Shown here piece by piece: positions 55,081-64,000 of a DNA stretch of 64,000 nt. How positions within the stretch are numbered: position 1 is the stretch's first letter; the number at the start of each line of letters is the position of its first letter. Below the pieces are notes generated by a model. The model had not been told where the DNA came from, did not search any database, and saw nothing but the letters and a program-made list of their open reading frames with translations. Source of the stretch: Rhabdophis nuchalis (lineage: Eukaryota > Chordata > Lepidosauria > Squamata > Natricidae); assembly GCA_039707465.1 (NCBI GenBank), contig CM077647.1, positions 178,292,276-178,356,275 on the forward strand, given 5' to 3'. A program made the position numbers and the translations under genes.

Positions 55081-55960
55081 GGAGGAGGGGGGGGGGGGAA
55101 GAGAAGAGGGAGGGGGGATAAAGGAGGGGGCGAGGAAGAGGAGAAGGAGGGAGGATAAAGGAGGGGGGGGAGGAGGAAGGGGGAAGAGAAGAGGGAGGGG
55201 GGATAAAGGAGGGGGCGAGGAAGAGGAGGAGGGGGGAGGAGGAGGAGGAAGGGGGAAGAGAAGAGGGAGGGGGGATAAAGGAGGGGGCGAGGAAGAGAAG
55301 GAGGGGGGAGGAGGAGGAAGGGGGAAGAGAAGAGGGAGGGGGGGATAAAGGAGGGGGCGAGGAGAAGGAGGGGGGAGGAGGAGGAGGAAGAGGAGGGAGG
55401 ATAAAGGAGGGGCGAGGAGGAGGAAGAGGGTGGGGAGATAAAGGAGGGGGCGAGGAGGAGGGAGGATAAAGGAGGGGGGAGGAGGAGGAGGAAGAAGAGG
55501 GAGGATAAAGGAGGGGCGAGGAGGAAGAGGGTGGGGAGATAAAGGAGGGGGCGAGGAGGAGGGAGGATAAAGGAGGGGGGAGGAGGAGGAGGGAGGATAA
55601 AGGAGGGGCGAGGAGGAGGAAGAGGGTGGGGAGATAAAGGAGGGGGCGAGGAGGAGGGAGGATAAAGGAGGGGGGAGGAGGAGGAAGGGGGAAGAGAAGA
55701 GGGGATAGAGGGGGGAGGAGGAAGAGGAGGGGGAGGAAGAGGAGGGGGGATAAAGGAGGAGGCGAGGAGGAGGGAGGATAAAGGAGGAGGAAGGGAAGAG
55801 GGAGGGGGGATAGGAGGGGGGGAGGAAGAGGAGGGGGGAAGAGAAGAGGGATGGGGGATAAAGGAGGGGGGAGGAGAAAGAGGAGGGGGGAGATAAAGGG
55901 GGGAGGAGGAAGGAGGGAGAGAAGAGGGAGGGGGGATAAAGAAGGGGAGGAGGAGGAAGA
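55081..55960. repeat. GGA-rich minisatellite upstream of the promoter
   Basis: Irregular 40-70-bp units of GGATAAAGGAGGGGGCGAGG with AGGAGGAGG and GGGAAGAGAAGAGGGA. Almost pure purine on the plus strand with many G3-G6 runs. It lies immediately upstream of the ACIN1 short promoter. Confidence 0.94.
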
Positions 55961-56079
55961 GGGACCCCCCCTATGAATCCCCTTCCCCAATACAGAATGG
56001 GGGGGGGGCACTGCAGGAGACGTCCCCTTTAAAGGCCAGGCACTTAAACCCCCCCCTCCCCGCCCCAAAATCCAATCAA

Positions 56080-56620
56080 GTGCACAAGGCTTTTGGGGAT
56101 CCATCCATCCAACCGGTCAAGCACGTGGGAAGCTGCAAGAAGGCGTCCCTTTTAAAGCCCAGACAGACAGACAGACACTCCATCCATCCAACCGGTCAAG
56201 CGCAGGAACCTCCCCCCTTCGTGTTTCTCAACCTTGGCAGACTTTTCAGTCCTGTGGACTTCAACTCCCAGAATCCTAAGCCGGCTGGGGAATTCTGGGA
56301 GTTGAAGTCCACAGGACTTAAAGGTCCCCAAGGTTGAGAAACACTGCCTTAGAGGTTGCAGGATGCATCTCCTCCCACTTTTTTTAAATAAAGATCACCC
56401 CCCCCCCTCCCAATCCAACCGGTCAAGCATACAAGTACCTTCCATTACGGCTCCTTTAAAGGCCAGACACTTAAAAAAAAACAACCCACCCACCCATTCC
56501 CCAATCCAACCGGTCAAGCACACAAGGCTTGTGGGATCCCTCCCTCCCACCAGTCAATCACACGAGAAGCTTCCCTTCTTTAGAAGCTGCAGGTGTCCCT
56601 CTTAAAGGGGACTCACTCTC
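56080..56620 (+). repeat. Minisatellite with CCAACCGGTCAAGC core, left part
   Basis: Units of about 75-95 bp share CCAACCGGTCAAGCACACA, GGAACCTTCCCTT.GGCTGC and CCTTTAAAGGCCAGAC. At least five copies occur here and six more at 58000-58430, separated by the ATCC array and a MITE at 56220-56347. Confidence 0.85.
56220..56347. mobile_element. Palindromic hAT-type MITE, single copy
   Basis: GTGTTTCTCAACCTTGGCAG at the left and CCCCAAGGTTGAGAAACACT at the right form inverted ends. The interior pairs GTGGACTTCAACTCCCAGAA with its complement. It is an intact, unexpanded relative of the arrays at 37230, 38865, 41895 and 51000. Confidence 0.9.
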
Positions 56621-58010
56621 TCCATCCATCCATCCATCCATCCTCCACTCATCAATCCATCCTCCATTCATCCATCTACCATCCATGCATCCTCCATCCA
56701 TCCATCCTTCCTCCATCCTCCACTCATCCATCCATTCATCCATCTACATCCATCCTCCATTCATCCATCCATCCATCCTCCATTCATCCATTACCATCCA
56801 TCCATCCTCCACTCATCCATCTACCATCCATGCATCCTCCATCCACCCTTCCTCCACCCATCCATCCTCCACTCATCCATCTACCATCCATGCATCCTCC
56901 ATCCATCCTTCCTCCACCCATCCATCCTCCACTCATCCATCCATCCATCCTCCATCCATCCATCCTCCATCCATCAATCCTTCCTCCATCCATCTATCCA
57001 TCCATCCTTCCATTCTTCATCCATCCCTCCATCCTCCATTCATCCATCTACCATCCATCCATTCTCCATTCATCCTTCCTCCATCCATCCATCCTCCATT
57101 CATCCATCCATCCTCCATCCATCCATCCTTCCTCCATCCATCCATCCTCCACTCATCCATCCATCCTCCATTCATCCATCTACCATCCATCCATTCTCCA
57201 TCCATCCATCCTTTCTCCATCCATCCACCCTTCCATCCATCCTCCATCCATCCACCCTTCCATCCCTCCTCCATCCATCCACCATCTATCCATCAATCCT
57301 TCCTCCATCCATCTATCCATCCATCCATCCTTCCATTCTCCATCCATCCCTCCATCCTCCATTCATCCATTCTCCATTCATCCTTCCTCCATCCATCCAT
57401 CCTCCATTCATCCATCCATCCTCCATCCATCCATCCATCCATCCATCCTTCCTCCATCCATCCATCCTCCACTCATCCATCCATCCTCCATTCATCCATC
57501 TACCATCCATCCATTCTCCATCCATCCATCCTTCCTCCATCCATCCACCCTTCCATCCATCCTCCATCCATCCACCCTTCCATCCCTCCTCCATCCATCC
57601 ACCATCTATCCATCAATCCTTCCTCCATCCATCTATCCATCCATCCATCCTTCCATTCTTCATCCATCCCTCCATCCTCCATTCATCCATCTACCATCCA
57701 TCCATTCTCCATTCATCCTTCCTCCATCCATCCATCCTCCATTCATCCATCCATCCTCCATCCATCCATCCATCCATCCTTCCTCCATCCATCCATCCTC
57801 CACTCATCCATCCATCCTCCATTCATCCATCTACCATCCATCCATTCTCCATCCATCCATCCTTCCTCCATCCATCCACCCTTCCATCCATCCTCCATCC
57901 ATCCACCCTTCCATCCCTCCTCCATCCATCCACCATCTATCCATCCATCCTTCCTCCATCCATCTATCCATCCATCCATCCTTCCATTCTCCATCCATCC
58001 CTCAGGTCAA
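56620..58010 (+). repeat. ATCC satellite with ~320-bp higher-order unit
   Basis: Variants CATCCATC, CCTCCATT and CACTCATC form long repeats. The landmark ACCATCTATC occurs at 57281, 57601 and 57932, and CCATCAATCC at 56971 and 57290, so the higher-order period is 319-331 bp. Ser/Ile/His/Pro frames of over 500 codons here are artefacts. Confidence 0.95.
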
Positions 58011-58440
58011 GCGCACAACAGGAACCTTCCCTTACTTACAGGTTGCAGGATGCATCTCTCTCTCTCTCTCTCTCTTTAAAGATCAGCTCCCCATCCAACC
58101 GGTCAAGACCTTAGGACTTGCAAGGCAAAGAGGGCATCCCTTTGACAGGCCAGACCCCATTCCAACCGGTCAAGCATGCAGGAACCTTCCCTTAGGAGGC
58201 TGCAGGTTCCATTCCTTTTATGGGCCAAGCCCCATCCAACCGGTCAAATACACAGGTACTTTCCATTACAGGCTACAGGAATCCATCCCTCCATCCAATT
58301 GGTCAAGCACACAGAAACCTTCCCTTAGAGGCTGCGGCATCCGTTCTCTTAAAGAGGCCAGTCCCCCATCCAACCGGTCAAGCGCCCTGGAACCTACCCT
58401 GAGTGTTTCCAGACCTAGGGCACTGAAAGCAGCCAATGCT
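58010..58440 (+). repeat. Minisatellite with CCAACCGGTCAAGC core, right part
   Basis: Continuation of the 56080-56620 array on the far side of the ATCC block, with units ending TTAAAGAGGCCAGTCCCCCA. Confidence 0.85.
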
Positions 58441-58597
58441 CAACCTCCTGGAAGGTAGAGGGAGTGTGTGTGTGGGTGTGTGGGTGTGGCCTTCTAGAGG
58501 AGGAGGGGGCCCATATGCTCTTGCCACGCCCCCCCGAGTCCACCCTCTGCACAGGGCCCATCTGGGTTTGGGGGCTCCCCTTTTACGACCGTATGTG

Positions 58598-58944
58598 AAA
58601 AGTAAACGATTCCCCTCGCACAGATGTGCTAGTCGTTCCCGACTCTAGGGGGCGCTGCTCCTCCCCGTTTCAAAGCTGAAGAGCCAGCGCTGTCCGAAGA
58701 CGTCTCCAGGGTCGTGTGGCCGGCATGACTCAACTCCCGAAGGTGCACGGAACGCCGTTCCCTTCCCACCAAAGGTGGCTCCTATTGTTCTACTTGCATT
58801 TTTTACGTACTTTCGAACTGCTAGGTTGGCAGAAGCCGGGACAAGTCACGGGAGCTCCCTCGGTTACGCGGCGCTAGGGACTCGAACTGCCGACCTCTCC
58901 GATCGACAGGTTTGGCATCTTTGCCACTGAACCACCACAGCCTA
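58598..58944 (-). mobile_element. Sauria-type tRNA-derived SINE
   Basis: In reverse: head GGTGGTTCAGTGGCAAAGAT, B-box AGTTCGAGTCC, body CCACCTTTGGTGGGAAGGGA and GACGTCTTCGGACAGCGCTG, tail CGAGGGGAATCGTTTACTTT. Less decayed than the copy at 18143. Confidence 0.92.
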
Positions 58945-59296
58945 TAGTATAATCCCTTAATTCCGGCTAGAGTCGGGGTGGTGGGGGAGCGATCCGATGG
59001 ACAAACGGCCAAAACTGACTTCATCCCAGTGGAACAGGCCACGGTCCGGTCAGTTTCTCAGTAAATATCGGGTCTCGAACCCTCCTTCTCTTTTCCTGCA
59101 AGCCGTTCCCGATTCTGCTTTAGGAGACACCGCCCCACGCTTGGCATGCCCTGAGCTTTTGGGGGTGGCCCGCTCACACACACCCCTCCCCAAATGGATC
59201 GACCTTCCCAAGTCGGGCCCCCGCTGCGCGTGGCGCACGAGCTACCCCGTCATGGCTCAGGGCCCGACACTCCTCCCCCCCTTCTCCGATACTCAC
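58945..59296. other. Intronic or upstream unique DNA
   Basis: Balanced-composition sequence left of the putative long-isoform exon; nothing recognised. Confidence 0.4.
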
Positions 59297-59401
59297 GTTT
59301 TGCTGCGCGGCGGCTCGATGGGGCGCGGCGGCTCCGAGGCGAGGCCCCCCATGTCGAGGACAGACCCCCCCTCGGTCACTGCTGGAATGGGGGTCTCTGG
59401 C
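59297..59401 (-). CDS. ACIN1: Probable ACIN1 long-isoform exon
   Basis: 105 nt bounded by acceptor CAGGGCAG and donor AAAAC|GTGAGT. The peptide is PETPIPAVTEGGSVLDM, then GGLASEPPRPIEPPRSK. Its exit phase (AC) joins the exon at 52100 to make Thr, the same phase used by the short first exon. A second possible acceptor five bases upstream (ACAG|GGCAG) would give a phase-0 entry. The rest of the long isoform, with the SAP domain, would lie right of the window. Confidence 0.72.
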
Positions 59402-59830
59402 CTGCCCTGTGGTGGTGGGGGAAAGGGTTAATTTAGCGGGAAGGGGCCACAGGGCCAGCAGCCCCCTCCCCGAAGAGACCCCCCTCCTGGAACGCCCCCC
59501 CGTACTCGTTCTGGAAACGTGGTCTCTGCTTGCGTGCTGCGCGCTGGAGTTGGTTGTTGTGGTGGTGTGTGATCGCGTTGCCTCGGAAGAGGGGAGGGGC
59601 TCCTTCTCCCTTCTTCCCTGGGGCTGGATGGGAGCTCTTGGTGCTGGACTGTGGGGCTGTGGGGCGGGAACCGCGCCCCGGGTCGGGAGGGCTCTTTGGT
59701 TGGCGGGAAGCTGGTGCTGTCCCGCGAAGCTTCACGGCTGGGGGACTAAGGTGGGGTGGGGGCAGGGGGGGAGAGAAAGAAAAATAAGAATTTGGGGCAC
59801 TTCTCGGTTTCTCCCGCAAAGGCTGAGTGG
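59402..59830. other. Unique GC-rich DNA
   Basis: No recognisable exon or repeat. Open frames exist on both strands but lack homology that I can recall. Confidence 0.4.
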
Positions 59831-60173
59831 GTTAAGGTGAAATATCAATCTTTTCTTTTCTTTTTTTTTCTCTCTCTTCCTTCCTTTCTCTTTCTTTTTC
59901 TTTCTTTCTACTAAATTCCCCTTTCCTTCCATCCTCTCCTTCATTGCCTGCCTCCCTTCCTCTCCATCCTTTCTTTCATTTCTTTCTTTTTCTTTCTTTC
60001 TACTAAATTCCCCTTTCCTTCCATCTTCTCCTTCATTGACCGCCTCCCTTCCTCTCCATCCTTTCTTAGTTCTTTCTTTTTTTCTTTTTCTTTCTTTCTA
60101 CTAAATTCCCCTTTCCTTCCATCCTCTTTCATTTCCTACCTGCCTTCCTTTCCCTTCTTTCTTTCTTTTGTTT

Positions 60174-60246
<73 letters not shown>

Positions 60247-60305
60247 TAAATTCCCCTTTCCTTCCATCCTCTTTCATTGGCTGCCTGCCTGCCTTCCTCT
60301 CCCTC

Positions 60306-60359
<54 letters not shown>

Positions 60360-61270
60360 CTTTCTTTCTTTCTTTCTACTAAATTCCCCTTTCCTTCCAT
60401 CCTCCCCTTCATTGCTTGCCTGCCTTCCTCTCCCTCCTTTCTTTCTTTCTTTCTCTTTTCTACCAAACATCCCATTTCTTTCCTTCCATCTTCCCTTTCA
60501 TTGCCTGCCTGCCTGCCTCTCTCTCCTTTCTTTTCTCTTTTCTTTCTTTCCTTCTCTCCCTTCCTTTTCTTTCTCTTTTTCTTTCCACTAAATTTCCTTT
60601 TCCTTCCATCCTCCCCTTCATCGCCTGCCTACCTTCCCCTCCCTCCTTCCTTCCTCCCTTCTTTCTTTCTTTTTCTAAATTCCTTTCCTTCCATCCTCCC
60701 CTTCATCGCCTGCCTGCCTTCCTCTCCATCCCTCCTTCCTCCCATCTTTCTTTCTCTTTTTCTAAATTCCCCTTTCCTTCCATCCTCCCCTTCATTGCCT
60801 GCCTGCCTTCCTCTCCCTCCCTCCTTTCTTTCTTTTTCTTTCTTTCTCTTTTCTACCAAACATCCCATTTCTTTCCTTCCATCCTCCCTTTCATTGCCTG
60901 CCTGCCTGCCTCTCTCTCCTTTCTTTTCTCTTTTCTTTCTTTCCTTCTCTCCCTTCCTTCTTTTTTCTCTCTTTTTCTTTCCACTAAATTCCCTTTTCCT
61001 TCCATCCTCCCCTTCATCGCCTGCCTACCTTCCTCTCCCTCCTTCCTCCCTTCTTTCTCTTTTTCTAAATGCCCCTTTCCTTCCATCCTCCTTCATTGCC
61101 TTCCTTCCTCCCTCCCTCCTTTCTTCCTCCCCTCCCTTCTTTCTCTTTTTCTCACTCTTTCTTTCTACTTTATTCCCTTTTCCTTCCTTCCTCCCCTTGG
61201 TTGCCTCCCTGCTTTCCTCCCTCCCTTCCTCTCCCTCCCCTTCGTTCCTTTCTCCTTCGTTCAATCATCC
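59831..61270 (+). repeat. CT-rich satellite with (TTTC)n blocks
   Basis: Units of TTTCTACTAAATTCCCCTTT, CCTTCCATCCTCCCCTTCAT, TGCCTGCCTGCCTTCCTCTC are joined by TTTC or TTCT runs of varying length. A 200-300-bp composite recurs: CTACCAAACATCCCATTTCT appears at about 60461 and 60852. All long frames are artefacts. Confidence 0.95.
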
Positions 61271-61294
61271 ATTCAATTTCTATAGGAGAGAATT

Positions 61295-61540
61295 CAGGTA
61301 GTCCACGCCTTACAGGAGTTCATTTAGTGGCCGCTCAAAGTTACAACAGCCCTGCGAAAAAGTGAACTTAGGACCAATTTCTTCACACGTCGCGTGATCA
61401 CCATCAAAATTCAGGCGCTTGATAACCGACTCATATTTATGACGGTTCATGTAATCCCGGGGTCATGTGAATTCCGCCCCCCCTCCCCGCCCTCCTTTAA
61501 AGGCCAGGCAAGCGAAGTCGACCAGAAAACAACCCACGTT
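61295..61540 (+). mobile_element. MITE copy, target of the L1 on its right
   Basis: AGGTAGTCCACGCCTTACAG, CATATTTATGACGGTTCATG and AGCGAAGTCGACCAG mark the MITE. It is cut at 61540 and continues for a few bases beyond the L1 (62981 onward, TACTGCCTCACTTACTG). Confidence 0.8.
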
Positions 61541-61587
61541 GGGAGTCACAAAAGACTATAGCAATTAATCAACAGGAAATTGGAGAG

Positions 61588-62283
61588 TTGAAGAAAGGGA
61601 CAGCTGAAATGAGGGACGAGTTAAAAGAATTGCAGAAAGAAACGTCAGAATTTTCTATGCACATATCTAAATTTGAATTTGAAAGAATGTCTTTCTTCCT
61701 TAGGTTTCAGAACGTTCCTGAAAGGGAAGGTGAAGATTTAAGAGATCTAATGAGTGGAATCTTAACAGATTACATCAAAAAAACTAAAGAATACCTTTGG
61801 GGGGAAATAGATTTAATTCATAGAATTAATTCAGCGTATGCTAGAATAAATGAAGTCCCCAGAGAGATTCACATTAAATTCTTAAGAAGGTACACACGGG
61901 AGGAGATACTAAGGGCACAACGGGAGGGTCCATTGAAATATGAGCAAAAGGACATTGCCATATTAAAACAGATCCCAAAAAAGATTAGAGAAGCAAGAAG
62001 GAAATTCTCCTTCTTGTCGAAAAAATTATATAAAAATGGGATCTGGTTTAAATGGTTAATGCCTGAAGGAATGTTGGTATTCTGGGAGGGAGGCAGAATC
62101 AGAATTAAAACAATAATGGAGACTGAGGCCTTTCTTCAAAAACATTCCTCAATTCTGGCCGAAGAAGAAACAGGAACAGGAGGAGCCACGGCCCCGCCCT
62201 CTGAGGAGAGGGAGAAGGAAGGTGCAATAGCAAAAAGGCTCAGACCTCGAAAAGAACTAATTTTGAACTATTGTAATTCTTGA
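61588..62283 (+). CDS. L1 ORF1p-like protein, C-terminal two thirds
   Basis: A 231-residue open frame without stops. The end of a coiled coil (KELQKETSEF) precedes the RRM-like part (SFFLRFQNVPEREGEDLRDL). The C-terminal domain follows, with RINSAYARINEVPREIHIKF, REEILRAQREG, IREARRKFSFL, GIWFKWLMPEGMLVFW. The N-terminus was lost by 5' truncation, so the ATG at 61588 is internal. ORF1p coats L1 RNA as a nucleic-acid chaperone (family knowledge). The intact frame suggests a fairly recent insertion. Confidence 0.88.
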   Translation: MKKGTAEMRDELKELQKETSEFSMHISKFEFERMSFFLRFQNVPEREGEDLRDLMSGILTDYIKKTKEYLWGEIDLIHRINSAYARINEVPREIHIKFLRRYTREEILRAQREGPLKYEQKDIAILKQIPKKIREARRKFSFLSKKLYKNGIWFKWLMPEGMLVFWEGGRIRIKTIMETEAFLQKHSSILAEEETGTGGATAPPSEEREKEGAIAKRLRPRKELILNYCNS

Positions 62284-62479
62284 AATGGATGAAGATCTAA
62301 AACTAAAGATTGAATGTATGAATATTAAACAGTTGACAAATGTATATATCTACTAACACTATTTGTTAACGTGATATTGTATAAGGACCCGATTGCAGTC
62401 GCCATCTCTGGTATGGAAGCTCTAAAATGTATAATACACCCTAATTACCCTTTCCTAATATTATAATATTAGGAATATT

Positions 62480-62886
62480 TGCGGGATCGGATCCTGCCTC
62501 ACACATCCTCACGGCCGATTCGCTCCCAGAGAGGGACTTCTCCGGGTGCGGTCCACTAGACTTTGTCAGCGGGCGACGCCCAGGGGAAGGGCTCTCTCTG
62601 TGGCGGGCCCAGCCCTCTGGAACGACCTTCCCCCCGACATTAGAACGACCACGGACCTCCGCTCCTTCCGTCTAAAATTAAAAACATATCTTTTCTGCTT
62701 GGCCGGCCTATCTCTCTATGGGGTTTTAGTTGTTAATTGGGAATTTTAGTATGTAAATGGGGTATTTTTAGCACAAGTATTGTTTAATTTGTTTTTAATA
62801 TGTCTGTATATTTATTGTTTTAGTTTTTTTCCCTGTGCACCGCTCCGAGTCCCTACGGGGAGAGGGAGCGGTCAACAAATTAAAAA

Positions 62887-62922
<36 letters not shown>

Positions 62923-62925
62923 AAA
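62480..62925 (+). mobile_element. 5'-truncated LINE inside an L1 3' UTR
   Basis: It encodes the C-terminal block (TPRGRALSVAGPALWNDLPP) and a 3' UTR ending CACCGCTCCGAGTCCCTACG, AAATTAAAAAATTATT and an ATT run. It is very similar to the 30418-31707 copy (same ACCGCTCCGAG end). Confidence 0.93.
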
Positions 62926-62984
62926 ATTGTATAAAATTTGTAAAACCAATAAAACTTTTACTCAGAAAACAACCCACGTTACTG

Positions 62985-63566
62985 CCTCACTTACTGGAAG
63001 AGACGTCCCGATGTCTGGAGACCATGCAAGGCTGGATGGGGAGGAACAGGCTCCGACTCAACCCATCCGAGACCGAGTGGCTGTGGCTTCCGGCGTCACG
63101 ACATAGCCAGTTGGCGCCATCTCTGGCTATTGGAGCCGAGTTATTGGCCCCCGCAGAGAGGGCTCGCAACTTGGGCGTCCTCCTGGACTCTCGGCTGTCT
63201 CTAGAACAGGGGTCCCCAACTCCCGGTCCGCGGACCGGTGCCGGTCCGTGGCTTGATAAGAACCAGGCCGCAGGGCCGGAGAGGAGGAGGAGGGAGGACG
63301 GGGCAGCCCCCTGGGCATGCCCTTCTATGCCGGCTGGTCCGCGGAATTTTCTTTAAAATGAAACCGGTCCCTGGTGCAAAAAAGGTTGGGGACCCCTGCT
63401 CTAGAAGACCATATGACGGCCGTGGCCAGGGGGGCCTTCTATCAGGTTCGCCTGATACGCCAGTTGCGCCCCTTTCTGGATCGCGACGCCTTACGCACTG
63501 TCACTCAAGCCCTCGTCACCTCCCGCCTGGACTACTGCAACGCTCTCTACATGGGGCTTCCCTTGA
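62985..63566 (+). mobile_element. LINE reverse-transcriptase fragment split by a hAT MITE
   Basis: It encodes MQGWMGRNRLRLNPSETEWL, then GVLLDSRLSLE. After the MITE it resumes with HMTAVARGAFYQVRLIRQLR and TSRLDYCNALYMGLPL. It is cut at its right end by the (AAT)n tail of an opposite-strand LINE. Confidence 0.9.
63207..63398. mobile_element. hAT MITE, 192 bp, perfect 14-bp TIRs and 8-bp TSD
   Basis: The element starts CAGGGGTCCCCAAC and ends with its exact complement GTTGGGGACCCCTG. The octamer CTCTAGAA occurs on both sides (63199-63206 and 63399-63406). The interior has GGTCCGCGGACCGGTGCCGG and no coding frame. It is the best-preserved DNA transposon in the window. Confidence 0.96.
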
Positions 63567-64000
63567 ATAATAATAATAATAATAACAACAATAATTTTAA
63601 TTTATAAACCGCTCTCTCTCCCTGAAGGGACTCGAGGCGGTGCACAGGGAATTTAAAAATACATGTATAAAACCACAAGCATAATACAATATTAAAATAA
63701 ATTAAACTAAAACCCTGCGCTAAAATCCCAAATTAAAACTAAACCCTTAAAAACCCTAAAAAGCAGTTCAATTACCCCAGGCCGGTCAAGCAGAAGAAAT
63801 GTGTTTTTAATTTTTGACGGAAGGAGAGGAGGTCCGTAGTTGTTCTAATGTCGGGGGGAAGGTCGTTCCAGAGGGTCGGGCCCGCCACAGAGAAGGCCCT
63901 TCCCCTGGCCGTCGCCCGCTGGCATAGCCTAGTGGACGGCACCCGGAGACGTCCCTCTCTGTGGGAGCGAATCGGCCGCAGGGATGTATGGGGCAGGATG
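63567..64000 (-). mobile_element. LINE 3' end, opposite orientation, runs off the edge
   Basis: On the minus strand it runs inward from 64000: HPCGRFAPT-type block, PRGRAFSVAGPTLWNDLPP, then 3' UTR with CACCGCCTCGAGTCCCTTCA and a (ATT)n tail ending at 63567. Inserted head to head with the plus-strand LINE on its left. The 5' part lies outside the window. Confidence 0.92.

Larger units (their letters stand above)
61523..62980 (+). mobile_element. ORF1-only L1 insertion with 18-bp target duplications
   Basis: The direct repeat CAGAAAACAACCCACGTT at 61523-61540 and 62963-62980 brackets a 5'-truncated L1: most of ORF1 (61541-62283), then a short 3' UTR ending CCAATAAAACTTTTA. No ORF2 lies between. 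A younger LINE (62480-62925) sits inside its 3' UTR. It shares the ORF1-to-3'UTR layout of the copy at 13661-15649. Confidence 0.88.

Noticed and set aside
56529..58458. 516- and 621-codon Ser/Ile/His/Pro frames
   Set aside because: ATCC satellite translated in two frames.

Overview
The window is vertebrate nuclear DNA, most likely from a squamate reptile. The evidence is spliced genes with GT-AG introns, several L2/CR1-group LINE tails ending in (ATT)n, two Sauria-type tRNA SINEs, L1 ORF1 relics, hAT-like MITEs with 8-bp target duplications, and long GATA, ATCC, TTCTA and purine arrays. There are no operons, CRISPR arrays or bacterial genes. Most long open reading frames are stop-free runs of simple or tandem repeat and are not genes.

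The one protein gene I can reconstruct with confidence is ACIN1 (Acinus) on the minus strand. It runs from a CpG-rich short-isoform promoter near 55.0 kb to a poly(A) signal at 21.43 kb. Twelve exons (54853 down to 21806) join in frame, with GT-AG boundaries at every junction, into a 586-residue product. This is about the length I recall for the mammalian short isoform (roughly 580 residues). It carries an RRM, a DELD caspase-type motif formed across a splice junction, the RNPS1/SAP18-binding (RSB) segment and an RS/RE-rich tail. A further exon at 59297-59401 has a compatible splice phase and probably belongs to the long isoform. The rest of the long N-terminus, including the SAP domain, would lie beyond the right edge.

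Layout. 1-9.4 kb: purine and pyrimidine tracts, a 76-bp AT-rich minisatellite, a 41-bp minisatellite and a CpG-rich patch at 4.9-5.3 kb that may be the first exon of the next gene. 9.4-21.4 kb: transposon debris, a CR1-tail satellite and an ORF1-only L1 with 15-bp target duplications. 21.4-59.4 kb: ACIN1, with introns full of nested MITEs, SINEs, LINEs, LTRs and satellites. 59.4-64 kb: a CT-rich array, a second ORF1-only L1, LINE fragments and a hAT MITE with perfect ends.

The most interesting items are the ORF1-only (HAL1-like) L1 insertions, repeated growth of tandem arrays inside one hAT-MITE family, a solo LTR a few bases from an ACIN1 splice donor, a perfect 103-bp-arm palindrome, and an intronic CCAAT-box cluster next to a CpG-rich stretch.
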